DNA of 64,000 bases. Origin: Ancylobacter novellus (GTDB lineage Bacteria > Pseudomonadota > Alphaproteobacteria > Rhizobiales > Methylopilaceae). Below are positions 1 to 9,713 of the stretch, piece by piece. The notes beneath the pieces were generated by a model. That model did not search any database, was not told where the DNA came from, and saw nothing but the letters and a program-made list of their open reading frames with translations. The DNA is taken from the NCBI GenBank assembly GCA_003241695.1, contig QFPN01000008.1, positions 261,465-325,464 on the forward strand, written 5' to 3'. Position 1 is the stretch's first letter, and each line of letters begins with the position of its first letter. The translations under genes were made by a program, and so were the position numbers.

Positions 1-311
1 ATGAGTTCGCCGAGCTTGATACGCCCCTGAAGCAGCGCCAGGGGATCGAGCGTGCCGGTAAGCCCGCGGGCGACGGCGAAGGGCGGCTCGCCTTCATGGG
101 CGAGGCTCACGCCTTCGACGCGAACGCGAGGACGCGGAAACAGCGAAACCTCGCTGCGTCCGTTGGCCTGCACCGACAGGCCGGTCGCTTGGGCGAGGCC
201 GGCGAGCAGACGGTCGCCCGCGTCGTCGACCGGCGCGCGGGCGGCGAGCAGCGGAACCGCGACTGCGGCCGCGCCCACGAACCCCGCCAGACCGAGAGCG
301 AGACGACGCAT
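1..311 (-). CDS. AsmA family protein, N-terminal part (runs off left edge)
   Basis: The visible ~103 residues begin MRRLALGLAGFVGAAAV, a signal-anchor helix. They continue with a stretch typical of the AsmA N-terminus: a hydrophobic leader, then a GLSVQANG segment and a RVEGVSLAHEG strand. AsmA-like proteins are inner-membrane-anchored periplasmic proteins linked to envelope lipid transport and outer-membrane homeostasis. The start at 311 is preferred over the in-frame ATG at 350 because GGAGGA lies about 8 nt upstream of it. The C-terminus is outside the window, so length and family branch cannot be checked. It is divergent from the acetoacetyl-CoA synthetase gene. Confidence 0.6.
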   Translation of the reverse strand, partial: MRRLALGLAGFVGAAAVAVPLLAARAPVDDAGDRLLAGLAQATGLSVQANGRSEVSLFPRPRVRVEGVSLAHEGEPPFAVARGLTGTLDPLALLQGRIKLGEL

Positions 312-478
312 CGAGCGGGTTCCTCCGCGAGCGCCGGCGCGCTTCGACATGATGGCGAGGCGGGGTTTATACCTTGCGTCGCAGCAACGGCCAAATATGC
401 CGACATGCACGCTGTTCCGGTCGTCTGCGCAAGGCTCTATAAGCGTTCAGGCCTCCCTCACGACCAATCCCGGACAGC

Positions 479-2446
<1,968 letters not shown>

Positions 2447-2564
2447 GAGGCCGTCCGGTAACCGCGTTCGGCCTGCGCCGCGCCGCCGTCGTCATGCGAG
2501 GCGCGCGTCGGGCGACCTCCGCCGTCATGGCCGAACGCGGCGCCAGATCGCCGTCCGGAGCCGA

Positions 2565-3833
2565 TCACGCCACGCCGAGCTTCAGGAACTCTCGGCCGAC
2601 CTTCACGAGGTCGAACGCCTTCCATCCGCCTGCGCCGTCCGGCAGTTCGTAGCGCACGATGTCGGCAGTGGCGTAGGCCCGCGACAGGCGTGACGGCAGG
2701 AAGGAGCCGGTCCCGACGAAGTCGACCGGAACTGACAGATTGCCGAACACCCGACATTTCAGCGTGTCGAAGCCCGAGGAGGCGACGATGCGCGGCTCCG
2801 TGAAGCCGGCGTCGTCGAGCGCCTTGCGGAAGGCGATGACCGCTGCGGCCGTCACGCCCGTCCCGAACAGGAACTTGTCGCGCATGTCGTCCGACGTCAT
2901 GCCGTCGAGCTCGTCGAGATCGAAGCCGGCGAGCGCGAGTTTCGCGACCTCGCCGGGCGTGTGGCGATGGGTCCATTTCAGAAGGGTGCGGACGCTTTCG
3001 TCCCAGTCGAGGCCTTCGAGATGACGGCCGCCATGGGTGTCGAGGCGGAAGGCGAGGCGCTTGCCCGCGCCCGACGGGCCGTCCGCGCCATAGAACCAGC
3101 GGCAGACCGCGAGCGCGTCGGAGACTTCGCGCCCGTCATAGTCGACGAGAACGGTGTAGCAGGCCTCGTCCGGGAACTGCGCCGCGTAGAGCCGCGCCGC
3201 CTCGAGCGTCGCGCTTTCGACCGCGGGATCCCGTCCCCCGGCGAGCATCCGGGCCTTGGCGTAGCCGATCAGCGAATGCGGCATTGTGCCGACGCCGCGG
3301 GGCGCGCCGTAGAGCGGCGCGGCGATGTCGGTCGACGTCCCGACGAAACCCTTGGCGCCCGTCAGCCGCGCGAGGCGGGAGCCGACCGCCGCCCCGTAGG
3401 AGGCCGCGAGATGCATGTCGTCGCCGCTCGCATGGCGCGCCTCCATGGCGAGGAACTCGGCGTCCGGCAGCGCGCGGCACATCGAATAGGCGTTGAAAGC
3501 CGACACGCAGGGGAAGCCGACCCGCTGCAGCAGCAGGGTCTCGAGCGGCGACAGCGCGACGAGCGACCCCGTGACGTGCAGCATCGGCTTGCCCGAGACG
3601 AGCGTCGCGCCTTCGGGGGCGAGCCGGGACACCTGAAGCGGGATCGGGCAGTCGGCCGGATAGACCTCCTCGAGAAAGGCGACCGCGCGGTCGAGCACCA
3701 CGACCGCGTCGGACCGCAGGAACACCGAGTAGGTCACGCGCGCGTCGCCGTTCGCGGCGGCGATCGCGGCGGTCTTCAGGAAATAGGCGTCGGCGCGCTC
3801 GGCGACGTAGGAGCTTGGCGCTTCGCAGGTCAT
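2565..3833 (-). CDS. Nicotinate phosphoribosyltransferase-like protein
   Basis: The 422-residue protein resembles the nicotinate/quinolinate phosphoribosyltransferase family, which joins nicotinate and PRPP in the NAD salvage pathway. It shows an N-terminal DAYFLKTAAIAAANGDARVTYSVF block, a central substrate-binding block (MEARHASGDD... GAKGFVGTSTDIAAPLYG... GTMPHSLIGY), then RLDTHGGRHLEGLDWDESVRT and a GFDLDELDGM..DKFLFGTGV segment. ATG 3833 is chosen because homology begins there; upstream in-frame residues are low-complexity and arginine-rich. A GGAG lies about 11 nt upstream. It differs from the classical PncB layout, so exact substrate is less sure than family. Confidence 0.8.
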   Translation of the reverse strand: MTCEAPSSYVAERADAYFLKTAAIAAANGDARVTYSVFLRSDAVVVLDRAVAFLEEVYPADCPIPLQVSRLAPEGATLVSGKPMLHVTGSLVALSPLETLLLQRVGFPCVSAFNAYSMCRALPDAEFLAMEARHASGDDMHLAASYGAAVGSRLARLTGAKGFVGTSTDIAAPLYGAPRGVGTMPHSLIGYAKARMLAGGRDPAVESATLEAARLYAAQFPDEACYTVLVDYDGREVSDALAVCRWFYGADGPSGAGKRLAFRLDTHGGRHLEGLDWDESVRTLLKWTHRHTPGEVAKLALAGFDLDELDGMTSDDMRDKFLFGTGVTAAAVIAFRKALDDAGFTEPRIVASSGFDTLKCRVFGNLSVPVDFVGTGSFLPSRLSRAYATADIVRYELPDGAGGWKAFDLVKVGREFLKLGVA

Positions 3834-3927
3834 CGGCTCAAGCGCTCCGGCGTGGATCGGACGATCAACTTCGGGCGCACGCGCCACGAAACAATGGCGG
3901 GCGACGAGGTCGGAAATCGGGAGCGGG

Positions 3928-4290
3928 TCAGCAGCCCGGCGAGACGACGTAATCTTCGAACTCCCAATAGGCCCAGCGCGAGAGCTTCGCCGCCACTTCC
4001 CCCCAATCGTCGCCCGTTGCGCCGGCAATCTGCTGAAGGACGTATCCTTCGACGGCTTCATAACTGAATTGCGCCATGAACAAACGGCATCGTCCCGCGA
4101 TGAGCGGACGCCGTCCCAGTTCATCCGCAAGCCAGGCCGGCGAACAGACGTCGAAATCGAAGGACTCCTCCCCCGGCTCGCCTTTCGGTCCGATCATGGC
4201 CCGAACCGTCACGCGGAACGATTCTGCCGACGAGTAGGATCTCAGGTCATCGACGTCGGAACTGAAGAGACTGCGAAGCTCGGCGCGCAC
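3928..4290 (-). CDS. Imm8 family immunity protein (orphan)
   Basis: The 120 residues match the Imm8 pattern: N-terminal MRAELRSLFSSDVDDL, an MIGPKGEPGEESFDFDVCSP block with the conserved GEESFDF..C-P-WL run, and the C-terminal WEFEDY signature. Imm8 proteins neutralise effectors of polymorphic or contact-dependent toxin systems. No toxin, Rhs/CdiA fragment or secretion gene lies nearby; the neighbours are a YbjQ protein 10 bp upstream on the same strand and NAPRTase downstream. It is probably co-transcribed with the YbjQ gene. Family assignment is strong; a protective role against toxins of other strains is inference. Confidence 0.82.
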   Translation of the reverse strand: MRAELRSLFSSDVDDLRSYSSAESFRVTVRAMIGPKGEPGEESFDFDVCSPAWLADELGRRPLIAGRCRLFMAQFSYEAVEGYVLQQIAGATGDDWGEVAAKLSRWAYWEFEDYVVSPGC

Positions 4291-4300
4291 GAACAGTTCC

Positions 4301-4621
4301 TCACCCCAGCGTCACCGCCGTGCCGGAGGCGGTGACCATCAGCATCGAGCCTTCCTTGCCCACCGTCTCGTAGTCGAGGTCGACGCCGATCACGGCGTTC
4401 GCGCCGCGGACGCGGGCCTCGTCGACCATCTCGTCGAGCGCGATGTCGCGGGCGCGCTTCAGCTCTTTCTCGTAAGACCCCGCGCGGCCGCCCACCACGT
4501 CGCGGATCGCGGCGAACATGTCGCGGAAAATGTTCGCGCCGAGGATCGCCTCGCCGGAAACGAGGCCGTGATACTCGACGATGCGGCGGCCTTCGACGGT
4601 CTGGGTGGTGGTGACGAGCAT
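4301..4621 (-). CDS. YbjQ/UPF0145 family heavy-metal-binding-domain protein
   Basis: The 106-residue protein has the YbjQ fold signature: MLVTTTQTVEGRRIVEYHGLVSGEAI at the start, an NIFRDMFAAIRDVVGGRAGSYE block, then EARVRGANAVIGVDLDYE and a MVTASGTAV end. Family members form pentamers, and their function is not established. The start at 4621 has a strong GAGGAGG site 5-6 nt upstream; 22 further in-frame codons upstream are not family-like. Its stop lies 10 bp before the Imm8 start, so the two form a likely operon. Confidence 0.85.
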   Translation of the reverse strand: MLVTTTQTVEGRRIVEYHGLVSGEAILGANIFRDMFAAIRDVVGGRAGSYEKELKRARDIALDEMVDEARVRGANAVIGVDLDYETVGKEGSMLMVTASGTAVTLG

Positions 4622-4679
4622 GCCGTGCCTCCTCGGAAAAGCGAGGAGGAGATAGGCGCCGTCCGTCTTGCGGAAAAGG

Positions 4680-4722
4680 GCCGTCATCCCGGCTCTCGCC
4701 GGCGCTCGGCCGGGATGACGGC
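4680..4722. repeat. Palindromic repeat / hairpin between YbjQ and SGNH genes
   Basis: Arms GCCGTCATCCCGGC and GCCGGGATGACGGC flank a 15-nt centre that is itself GC-rich. It has the CGTCATCCC...GGGATGACG termini also seen in larger elements at 46165, 51948 and 62723. It lies between two co-directional minus-strand genes and could act as an RNA hairpin, but no T-run follows. It most likely belongs to a dispersed palindrome family. Confidence 0.55.
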
Positions 4723-4728
4723 TTGTCG

Positions 4729-5505
4729 TCAGGTCGGCCGATGGGCCTCGGCGATCGCCGCCGGCGGCGGAGCGAGCTTGCGGTCGAGGGCCTCGGCGAG
4801 GAACGCGCCGACGCAGGCGTGGCCGCTGTCGTTCATGTGCAGGCGGTCGCCCGAGATCATGGCCGCGCCGCCGGCCTTGGCGACGGCCTTCATGGCCTCG
4901 AACCGCCGCGCGACCGGCACGCCGGTCTCCGCCGACAGCTTCGTGATCACGTCGAGATAGGGGCCGTAGAGCGTCTCGTCCTGCGGCACGTATTGCGGGT
5001 CGAGCATCGCGACGTCGACGCCCGCCGCGGAGATCTCGGCGAGGCCTTCGGCGGCGACCTTTCGGAAGGTGGCGACGTCGATCTTCCGATAAACGTCGTT
5101 GGTGCCGATCTGCCAGATCACCAGATCGGGCTTCGCGGCCGCGACCTCCTTCGCCATGCGCGCCTCGGCGCCCACCGCGGTCTCCCCGCCGACGCCCTTT
5201 GCGACCACGTCGACGTCGATCCCTGGCAGCCGGCTCTCGAGTTCGGCTTCAAGACGCTTCGTGAAGGTCTTCGCGGGAAGCGTCGCGCCGACGCCGGCCG
5301 TTGACGACGACCCGACGACCAGAATCCTGAACGGATCGCCGGTCTTGATGTGGGAGGCGGCCCGATCGAGCTTGCCGTTCAGGGCAAGGTACTGATCCGC
5401 CACCTTGCAGGGCTGGACGAGCGGCCCGGACGCGGCCGGGCCGGCGAGCCCGCCCAGCGCGACGAGAGAAAAAGCGACGCGAGCGAACGAGACTGCGGAC
5501 GCCAT
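4729..5505 (-). CDS. Secreted SGNH/GDSL hydrolase family protein
   Basis: The 258-residue protein has an N-terminal signal peptide (MASAVSFARVAFSLVALGGLAGPAASG). SGNH hydrolase blocks follow: the nucleophile block VVGSSSTAGVGAT, a GVGGET glycine block, IWQIGTND with the block III asparagine, and the catalytic D..H pair in GDRLHMNDSGHACVG. Such enzymes are periplasmic or extracellular esterases/lipases, often acting on acyl or acetyl groups of glycans; the substrate cannot be read from sequence. ATG 5505 is preferred over the longer frame from 5595 because it gives a clean signal peptide and has GGGAG about 10 nt upstream. An inverted repeat lies about 115-150 bp upstream. Confidence 0.85.
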   Translation of the reverse strand: MASAVSFARVAFSLVALGGLAGPAASGPLVQPCKVADQYLALNGKLDRAASHIKTGDPFRILVVGSSSTAGVGATLPAKTFTKRLEAELESRLPGIDVDVVAKGVGGETAVGAEARMAKEVAAAKPDLVIWQIGTNDVYRKIDVATFRKVAAEGLAEISAAGVDVAMLDPQYVPQDETLYGPYLDVITKLSAETGVPVARRFEAMKAVAKAGGAAMISGDRLHMNDSGHACVGAFLAEALDRKLAPPPAAIAEAHRPT

Positions 5506-5619
5506 AAGGCGGGCTCCCAACCAAGAGCGAAACCGGAAAAAGACGATGCGCCTCAGCGCGAAGGCCCCCCGATACCTCTGGCACGCCAATAGCACGCCGA
5601 TTGCGGCGGAGTCAGGTCC

Positions 5620-5657
5620 GCAACACTACGTATGATCATGTGATCACCTACGTGTTG
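5620..5657. promoter_or_regulatory. Imperfect inverted repeat, possible operator upstream of the SGNH hydrolase
   Basis: Arms GCAACACTACGTATGATCA and TGATCACCTACGTGTTGC face each other across two bases. The outer seven and inner six bases are perfect, with one extra base in the left arm. The local sequence is AT-richer than its surroundings. Its position upstream of the minus-strand SGNH gene suits an operator for a dimeric regulator, but no regulator gene lies beside it. Confidence 0.4.
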
Positions 5658-5704
5658 CGCAGCCGCCTCCTTTGCGACGGCGCCCACACATGGCGCGACG
5701 CCTG

Positions 5705-5739
5705 CCGCTCCTTCCCCCGCGCGCGGGAGAGGGGAGCGG
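5705..5739. terminator. GC-rich hairpin downstream of purH
   Basis: Arms CCGCTCC and GGAGCGG enclose a second CCCCCGCG/CGCGGGAGAGGGG pairing. It lies 39 bp past the purH stop on the minus strand. No clear T-run follows, so it may act through RNA structure or be a REP-like palindrome of the CTCTCCC...GGGAGAG type common in this order. Confidence 0.4.
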
Positions 5740-5777
5740 CCAACCGCATCGCTCTGGTTCGCGCGTGCGGCCAGCCG

Positions 5778-7364
5778 TCAGTGCCGGAAGTGCCGCACGC
5801 CCGTGAACGCCATTGCGAGGCCGGCCTCGTCGGCGCGCGCGATCACCTCGGCGTCGCGCATCGAGCCGCCCGGCTGGATGACGGCGGTCGCGCCCGCCTC
5901 GATCGCGGCGTCGAGGCCGTCGGCGAAGGGGAAGAACGCGTCGGAGGCCACCACGGCTCCGCGGGTCAGCGGCTCCTCGATCCCCGCCGCCGACGCCGCG
6001 TCCGCGGCCTTGCGGGCGGCGATGCGGGCCGAATCGACGCGGCTCATCTGGCCGGCGCCGACGCCGACGGTCGCGCCGTCCTTCGCGTAGACGATCGCGT
6101 TCGACTTCACGTGCTTCGCGACCCGGAAGGCGAAGCGCATGTCCGCGAGCTCCGTCTCGCTCGGCGCGCGCTTCGTGACCACCATAAGCTCGACGTCGTC
6201 GACCACGGCGGCGTCGCGCGACTGCACCAGGAAGCCGCCCGCCACGGTCTTGACGCTCAGGCCCTCGGCGCGCGGATCGGGCAGGCCGCCGGCGACCAGC
6301 AGGCGCAGATTCTTCTTCGCCGCGACGATGGCGCGGGCGGCTTCGTCGGCTCCCGGCGCGATGATCACCTCGGTGAAGATCTCGACCACCTTCCGCGCGG
6401 TCTCGGCGTCGAGCGGGCGGTTGAACGCCACGATGCCGCCGAAGGCCGAGACCGGATCGCAGGCCAGCGCCTTTTCGTAGACCTCGGCGAGCGTCGCGCC
6501 TTCGGCGACGCCGCACGGGTTGGCGTGCTTGACGATGACGCAGGCCGCGGTGCGCGCGGGATCGAATTCGCCGACGAGTTCGTAGGCCGCGTCGGTGTCG
6601 TTGATGTTGTTGTAGGACAGCTCCTTGCCCTGGAGCTGGGTCGCTGTCGCGACGCCCGGCCGGCTTCCCGCCGTGCGGTAGAAGGCGGCGGACTGATGCG
6701 GGTTCTCGCCGTAGCGCAAGCCTTGCGCGAGCGCGCCGCCGAGCGCGCGGAAGTCCGGCGTCGCGACGCCGGCTTCGCCGGACAGCCACGTCCCGATCGC
6801 CGCGTCATAGGCGGCGGTGCGCGAAAACGCCTTGGCGGCGAGGCGGCGGCGCAGCGCCGGCGTGGTCGCGCCGCGATGGGCGTCCATGTCGGCGATGACC
6901 GCGCCGTAGTCCGACGGGTCGACCACCACGGTGACGAAGGCGTGGTTCTTGGAGGCGCCGCGGATCATCGCCGGGCCGCCGACGTCGATGTTCTCGACCA
7001 TGTCGTCGAACGAGGCGTTGCGGGCGAGCGCCTGCTCGAACGGGTAGAGGTTCACCACCAGAAGGTCGATCGGCTCGATGCCGTGCTCGGCCATCGAGGC
7101 CTCGTGGCCGGCGTCGCCGCGGATCGCCAGCAGCCCGCCATGGACCTTCGGGTGCAGCGTCTTCACCCGGCCGTCCATCATCTCCGGAAAGCCGGTGAGC
7201 GCCGAGACATCCTCGACGGCGAGCCCCGCCTCCGCGATCGCTTTCGCGGTGCCGCCGGTCGAGACCAGCGCGACGCCCTTCTCGGCGAGCGCGCTCGCGA
7301 AGTCGATCAGCCCGGTCTTGTCGGAGACCGACAGCAGGGCGCGGGCGATGGGGCGTTCGGTCAT
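5778..7364 (-). CDS. purH: Bifunctional AICAR transformylase / IMP cyclohydrolase
   Basis: PurH catalyses the last two steps of IMP synthesis. The 528 residues hold an N-terminal MGS-like IMP cyclohydrolase domain (ARALLSVSDKTGL, VSTGGTAKAI, GFPEMMDGRVKTLHPKVHGG) and a C-terminal transformylase domain (YGENPHQSAAFYRT, KELSYNNINDTDAA, IVKHANPCGVA, and a QPGGSMRD.EVI..ADE end). ATG 7364 is chosen because conserved sequence starts there with CGGAG upstream; the longer frame adds only arginines. It follows the heparinase gene in the same direction, with a small plus-strand gene in between. No purine riboswitch was recognised in the leader. Confidence 0.96.
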   Translation of the reverse strand: MTERPIARALLSVSDKTGLIDFASALAEKGVALVSTGGTAKAIAEAGLAVEDVSALTGFPEMMDGRVKTLHPKVHGGLLAIRGDAGHEASMAEHGIEPIDLLVVNLYPFEQALARNASFDDMVENIDVGGPAMIRGASKNHAFVTVVVDPSDYGAVIADMDAHRGATTPALRRRLAAKAFSRTAAYDAAIGTWLSGEAGVATPDFRALGGALAQGLRYGENPHQSAAFYRTAGSRPGVATATQLQGKELSYNNINDTDAAYELVGEFDPARTAACVIVKHANPCGVAEGATLAEVYEKALACDPVSAFGGIVAFNRPLDAETARKVVEIFTEVIIAPGADEAARAIVAAKKNLRLLVAGGLPDPRAEGLSVKTVAGGFLVQSRDAAVVDDVELMVVTKRAPSETELADMRFAFRVAKHVKSNAIVYAKDGATVGVGAGQMSRVDSARIAARKAADAASAAGIEEPLTRGAVVASDAFFPFADGLDAAIEAGATAVIQPGGSMRDAEVIARADEAGLAMAFTGVRHFRH

Positions 7365-7529
7365 GGTTCGGCTCCGGCGGCGGGAACGGGGAGCCGGTAG
7401 CACTTCGGAGGGCGGGATTGAAGCCGGGAGAGCGCTACGACGACCGATCGTCGGACGTCCGCGGGTCCGTGCGTCATCAAATGGGCCGAACGGTGGAAAG
7501 GCGGCGCTCCGCTGGCTAACCTTAGGCTC

Positions 7530-7835
7530 ATGGAGCTCGCGCTTATCCGCGAAAGCAGCATGCGCTCGTTCCCGCCGCGCTTGCCGGACCAGCCGATTTT
7601 TTACCCTGTTCTTTCAGAAGACTACGCAATCAGGATCGCGCGCGATTGGAATGTTCCTCAAAGCGGATCGGGTTTCGTGACGCGTTTTCAGGTGCGGCGC
7701 GACTTCTTGGAGCAGTACGACGCGCAGGACGCGGGCGGCCGAGCGCTACGCGAATACTGGATACCCGCGGAAGAACTTGAAGCGTTCAACGCAGCCATCG
7801 TCGGGTCCATCGAGGTGGTGAGAGAGTTCCGATGA
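7530..7835 (+). CDS. Small ADP-ribosylation/crystallin J1-like protein
   Basis: The 101 residues resemble a family of ~100-120 residue proteins annotated as ADP-ribosylation/crystallin J1. The conserved core is MRSFPPRLPDQPIFYPVLSEDYAIRIARDWN, a VTRFQVRRDFLEQYD block and EYWIPAEELEAFNAAIVG. Family members usually have a few more residues before this core; here the codons upstream of ATG 7530 stay open but diverge, so the N-terminus may be trimmed. There is no good ribosome-binding site. It lies alone on the plus strand between purH and the heparinase gene, and its function is unknown. Confidence 0.6.
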   Translation: MELALIRESSMRSFPPRLPDQPIFYPVLSEDYAIRIARDWNVPQSGSGFVTRFQVRRDFLEQYDAQDAGGRALREYWIPAEELEAFNAAIVGSIEVVREFR

Positions 7836-7867
7836 AGTTTCCCTATTGAGGCGAAGCTTGGAAGTTT

Positions 7868-9670
7868 TCACAGCGGCAGCGGGTCGAACTCGGCGGCGAC
7901 CGGCATGCGGCGGCGCGGGGCGGCCTCGCCCGGCAGGCGCTCGAACGCCCAGGCGATCTCGGGCGCGCCGCGCACGGTGGCGTGGATGACGATCTGCTCT
8001 GACCGGCGCGGCCCGTGGGCGCTCGCGAGCGAAATCCCCTCCTCGAGCGTCACCGGGAAGCCCGGCGAGGAGAACGCCCATCCGGTCCCGCCCGGCAGCG
8101 CAAGCACCACCCCCTGCCCGTCCTGACGCGCGCTCGCGCGCACCGACGGATGCAGGTGGAACCGCAGCGCGACGCGCGGATCGCCTTCGATCGCGCGCCC
8201 TTCGGCGGCGCGGAACACGTCCGCGCCGGAAAGCCGCAATCCGTCGGGTGACAGGGTGACCGCGCGTTCGTGGATCACGCCGAAACGTTTCGCGTAGCCG
8301 TCGTGGCTCGCCGTCACCGTGACGCCGCGGTCGTCGCGCACGCGCTTCGCCTCGACGGCGGAGGGACCGGACAGGATCCGCGCGCCGACGAAGCGCCTGA
8401 GCCGGTCGGAGGCGAAGCGGCAGGACGACTGGTCGCCGATCGTCGCGGTCGAATGGGCCGCGGTCGCGCGGGCCGCGGCCTCCCAGTCGGCGCGGCCGAA
8501 GCGCGGTGCGCCGCAGTTCACCACGATGCGCTCGATCCCGCTCGAAAACTCGAACGAGAGGCAGCCGGCGTGCGCCTCGCTCGAGAGCGCGAAAGGCGGC
8601 GGCGCGCCGGCGTCCATGATCACGAGCGCCTCGCCGGCCGAGAACCGCTGGTAGCCCGAATGCGGCGCGTCCTCGACGGGCAGGCCCCGCACGTCGTCAT
8701 AGGCGAGGATCGTCGCCACGAGATCGGTCGGCGTCGGCCCGGCGCCGTTGAACTGCGCGAACTCGCCGTCGCCGTGACGGAAGAACCGCAGCATCGGCGT
8801 CATGCGGTCGATTGCGGTGATGAGCGCCTGCGGCGGCTGGACGTTGCGCGCCGAAAAGGCCTGCCTCAGCGGCAGCAGATCGAGCAACAGGTCGACGAGA
8901 GTCGCGGGATTGCGCGAGACATGGCCGCCGTCCGGCAGGATCTGCCGTTCGATCTCGTCTCCGAGCGCCTTCGCGGCGGTCTTGAGCAACCGCGTCTCGC
9001 CCGCGAGGCACAGCCCCGCATAAGCGAGCGCGGCCTGCGCGAGCAGCCGCGACGCGCCTTCCGGCGCTCCGCCGGCCGAGCCCCCGAGCTGCCTCGTCTG
9101 CCGAGCGAGGCTCTTCAGGAAGCGGCGGTAGAAGGCGCGGTCGGCGCCGTCGAGAATGAGCGGCGAATGGCAGAGCCACGAGATCAGGCGCCGCGCGAGC
9201 ACCGCGGGCGAGGCCGCCACGGCGTCGCGGCCACGACGCGCCGCGATCCACTCGTCGACGAGTGAGCGGGCGTTGGCGCGGGCGAGCGACGTGTCGGCGG
9301 CCCTGAGATGCCGCAGCCAGCCGAAGCCGTGCAGGGCCGCAGCCCAGTCGCGGCTCGGCGGCTCGACGAGAAAGGGCGAAGCGCCGCGGACCTCGACCGC
9401 CTTTCCGGCGAGCGTGAAGGTCCCGGCGTAGATCTCGCCGGCGCGGGTCGGGTCGGTGGTTCGGAGATCCTGCGGCGCGATCAGCAGCTTCTCGGGCGTG
9501 CGGCCCGTGGCTGCGATCGGCGCGCGGACGAGCGCGGCGACGCGGCGGCCTCCGGCACGGCCGGCCTGTGCGGCCACAAACCCGGCGAGGCGCAGGTTTT
9601 CGCCGAGCCCCCCCAGTCTGCCGCTCCCTGATTCGCCGCGCCGCCTACGCCCGCGACGCGCCAAAACCAT
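7868..9670 (-). CDS. Heparinase II/III family protein
   Basis: The 600-residue protein has the usual two parts. The N-terminal alpha-helical toroid spans roughly residues 100-290 (WAAALHGFGWLRHLRA, ARRLISWLCHSPLIL, DGGHVSRNPATLVDLLLDLLPLRQAF). The C-terminal beta-sandwich begins around residue 350 (YQRFSAGEALVIMDAGAPPP, AHAGCLSFEFSSGIERIVVNCGAP, HSTATIGDQSS). Proteins of this kind in this order sit next to rsmB and purH as here. They are thought to act on envelope or extracellular acidic polysaccharide, but no substrate is shown. No classical signal peptide is visible at the predicted start. It lies 43 bp behind rsmB and is probably co-transcribed. Confidence 0.85.
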   Translation of the reverse strand: MVLARRGRRRRGESGSGRLGGLGENLRLAGFVAAQAGRAGGRRVAALVRAPIAATGRTPEKLLIAPQDLRTTDPTRAGEIYAGTFTLAGKAVEVRGASPFLVEPPSRDWAAALHGFGWLRHLRAADTSLARANARSLVDEWIAARRGRDAVAASPAVLARRLISWLCHSPLILDGADRAFYRRFLKSLARQTRQLGGSAGGAPEGASRLLAQAALAYAGLCLAGETRLLKTAAKALGDEIERQILPDGGHVSRNPATLVDLLLDLLPLRQAFSARNVQPPQALITAIDRMTPMLRFFRHGDGEFAQFNGAGPTPTDLVATILAYDDVRGLPVEDAPHSGYQRFSAGEALVIMDAGAPPPFALSSEAHAGCLSFEFSSGIERIVVNCGAPRFGRADWEAAARATAAHSTATIGDQSSCRFASDRLRRFVGARILSGPSAVEAKRVRDDRGVTVTASHDGYAKRFGVIHERAVTLSPDGLRLSGADVFRAAEGRAIEGDPRVALRFHLHPSVRASARQDGQGVVLALPGGTGWAFSSPGFPVTLEEGISLASAHGPRRSEQIVIHATVRGAPEIAWAFERLPGEAAPRRRMPVAAEFDPLPL

Positions 9671-9713
9671 CGCACAGACGGCTCACCCTGTCGCGATTCG
9701 CCGCGGCCGGGCC

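Noticed and set aside
7365..7529. ZTP or purine riboswitch in the purH leader
   Set aside because: I did not find the conserved ZTP/pfl or purine aptamer motifs in either reading.
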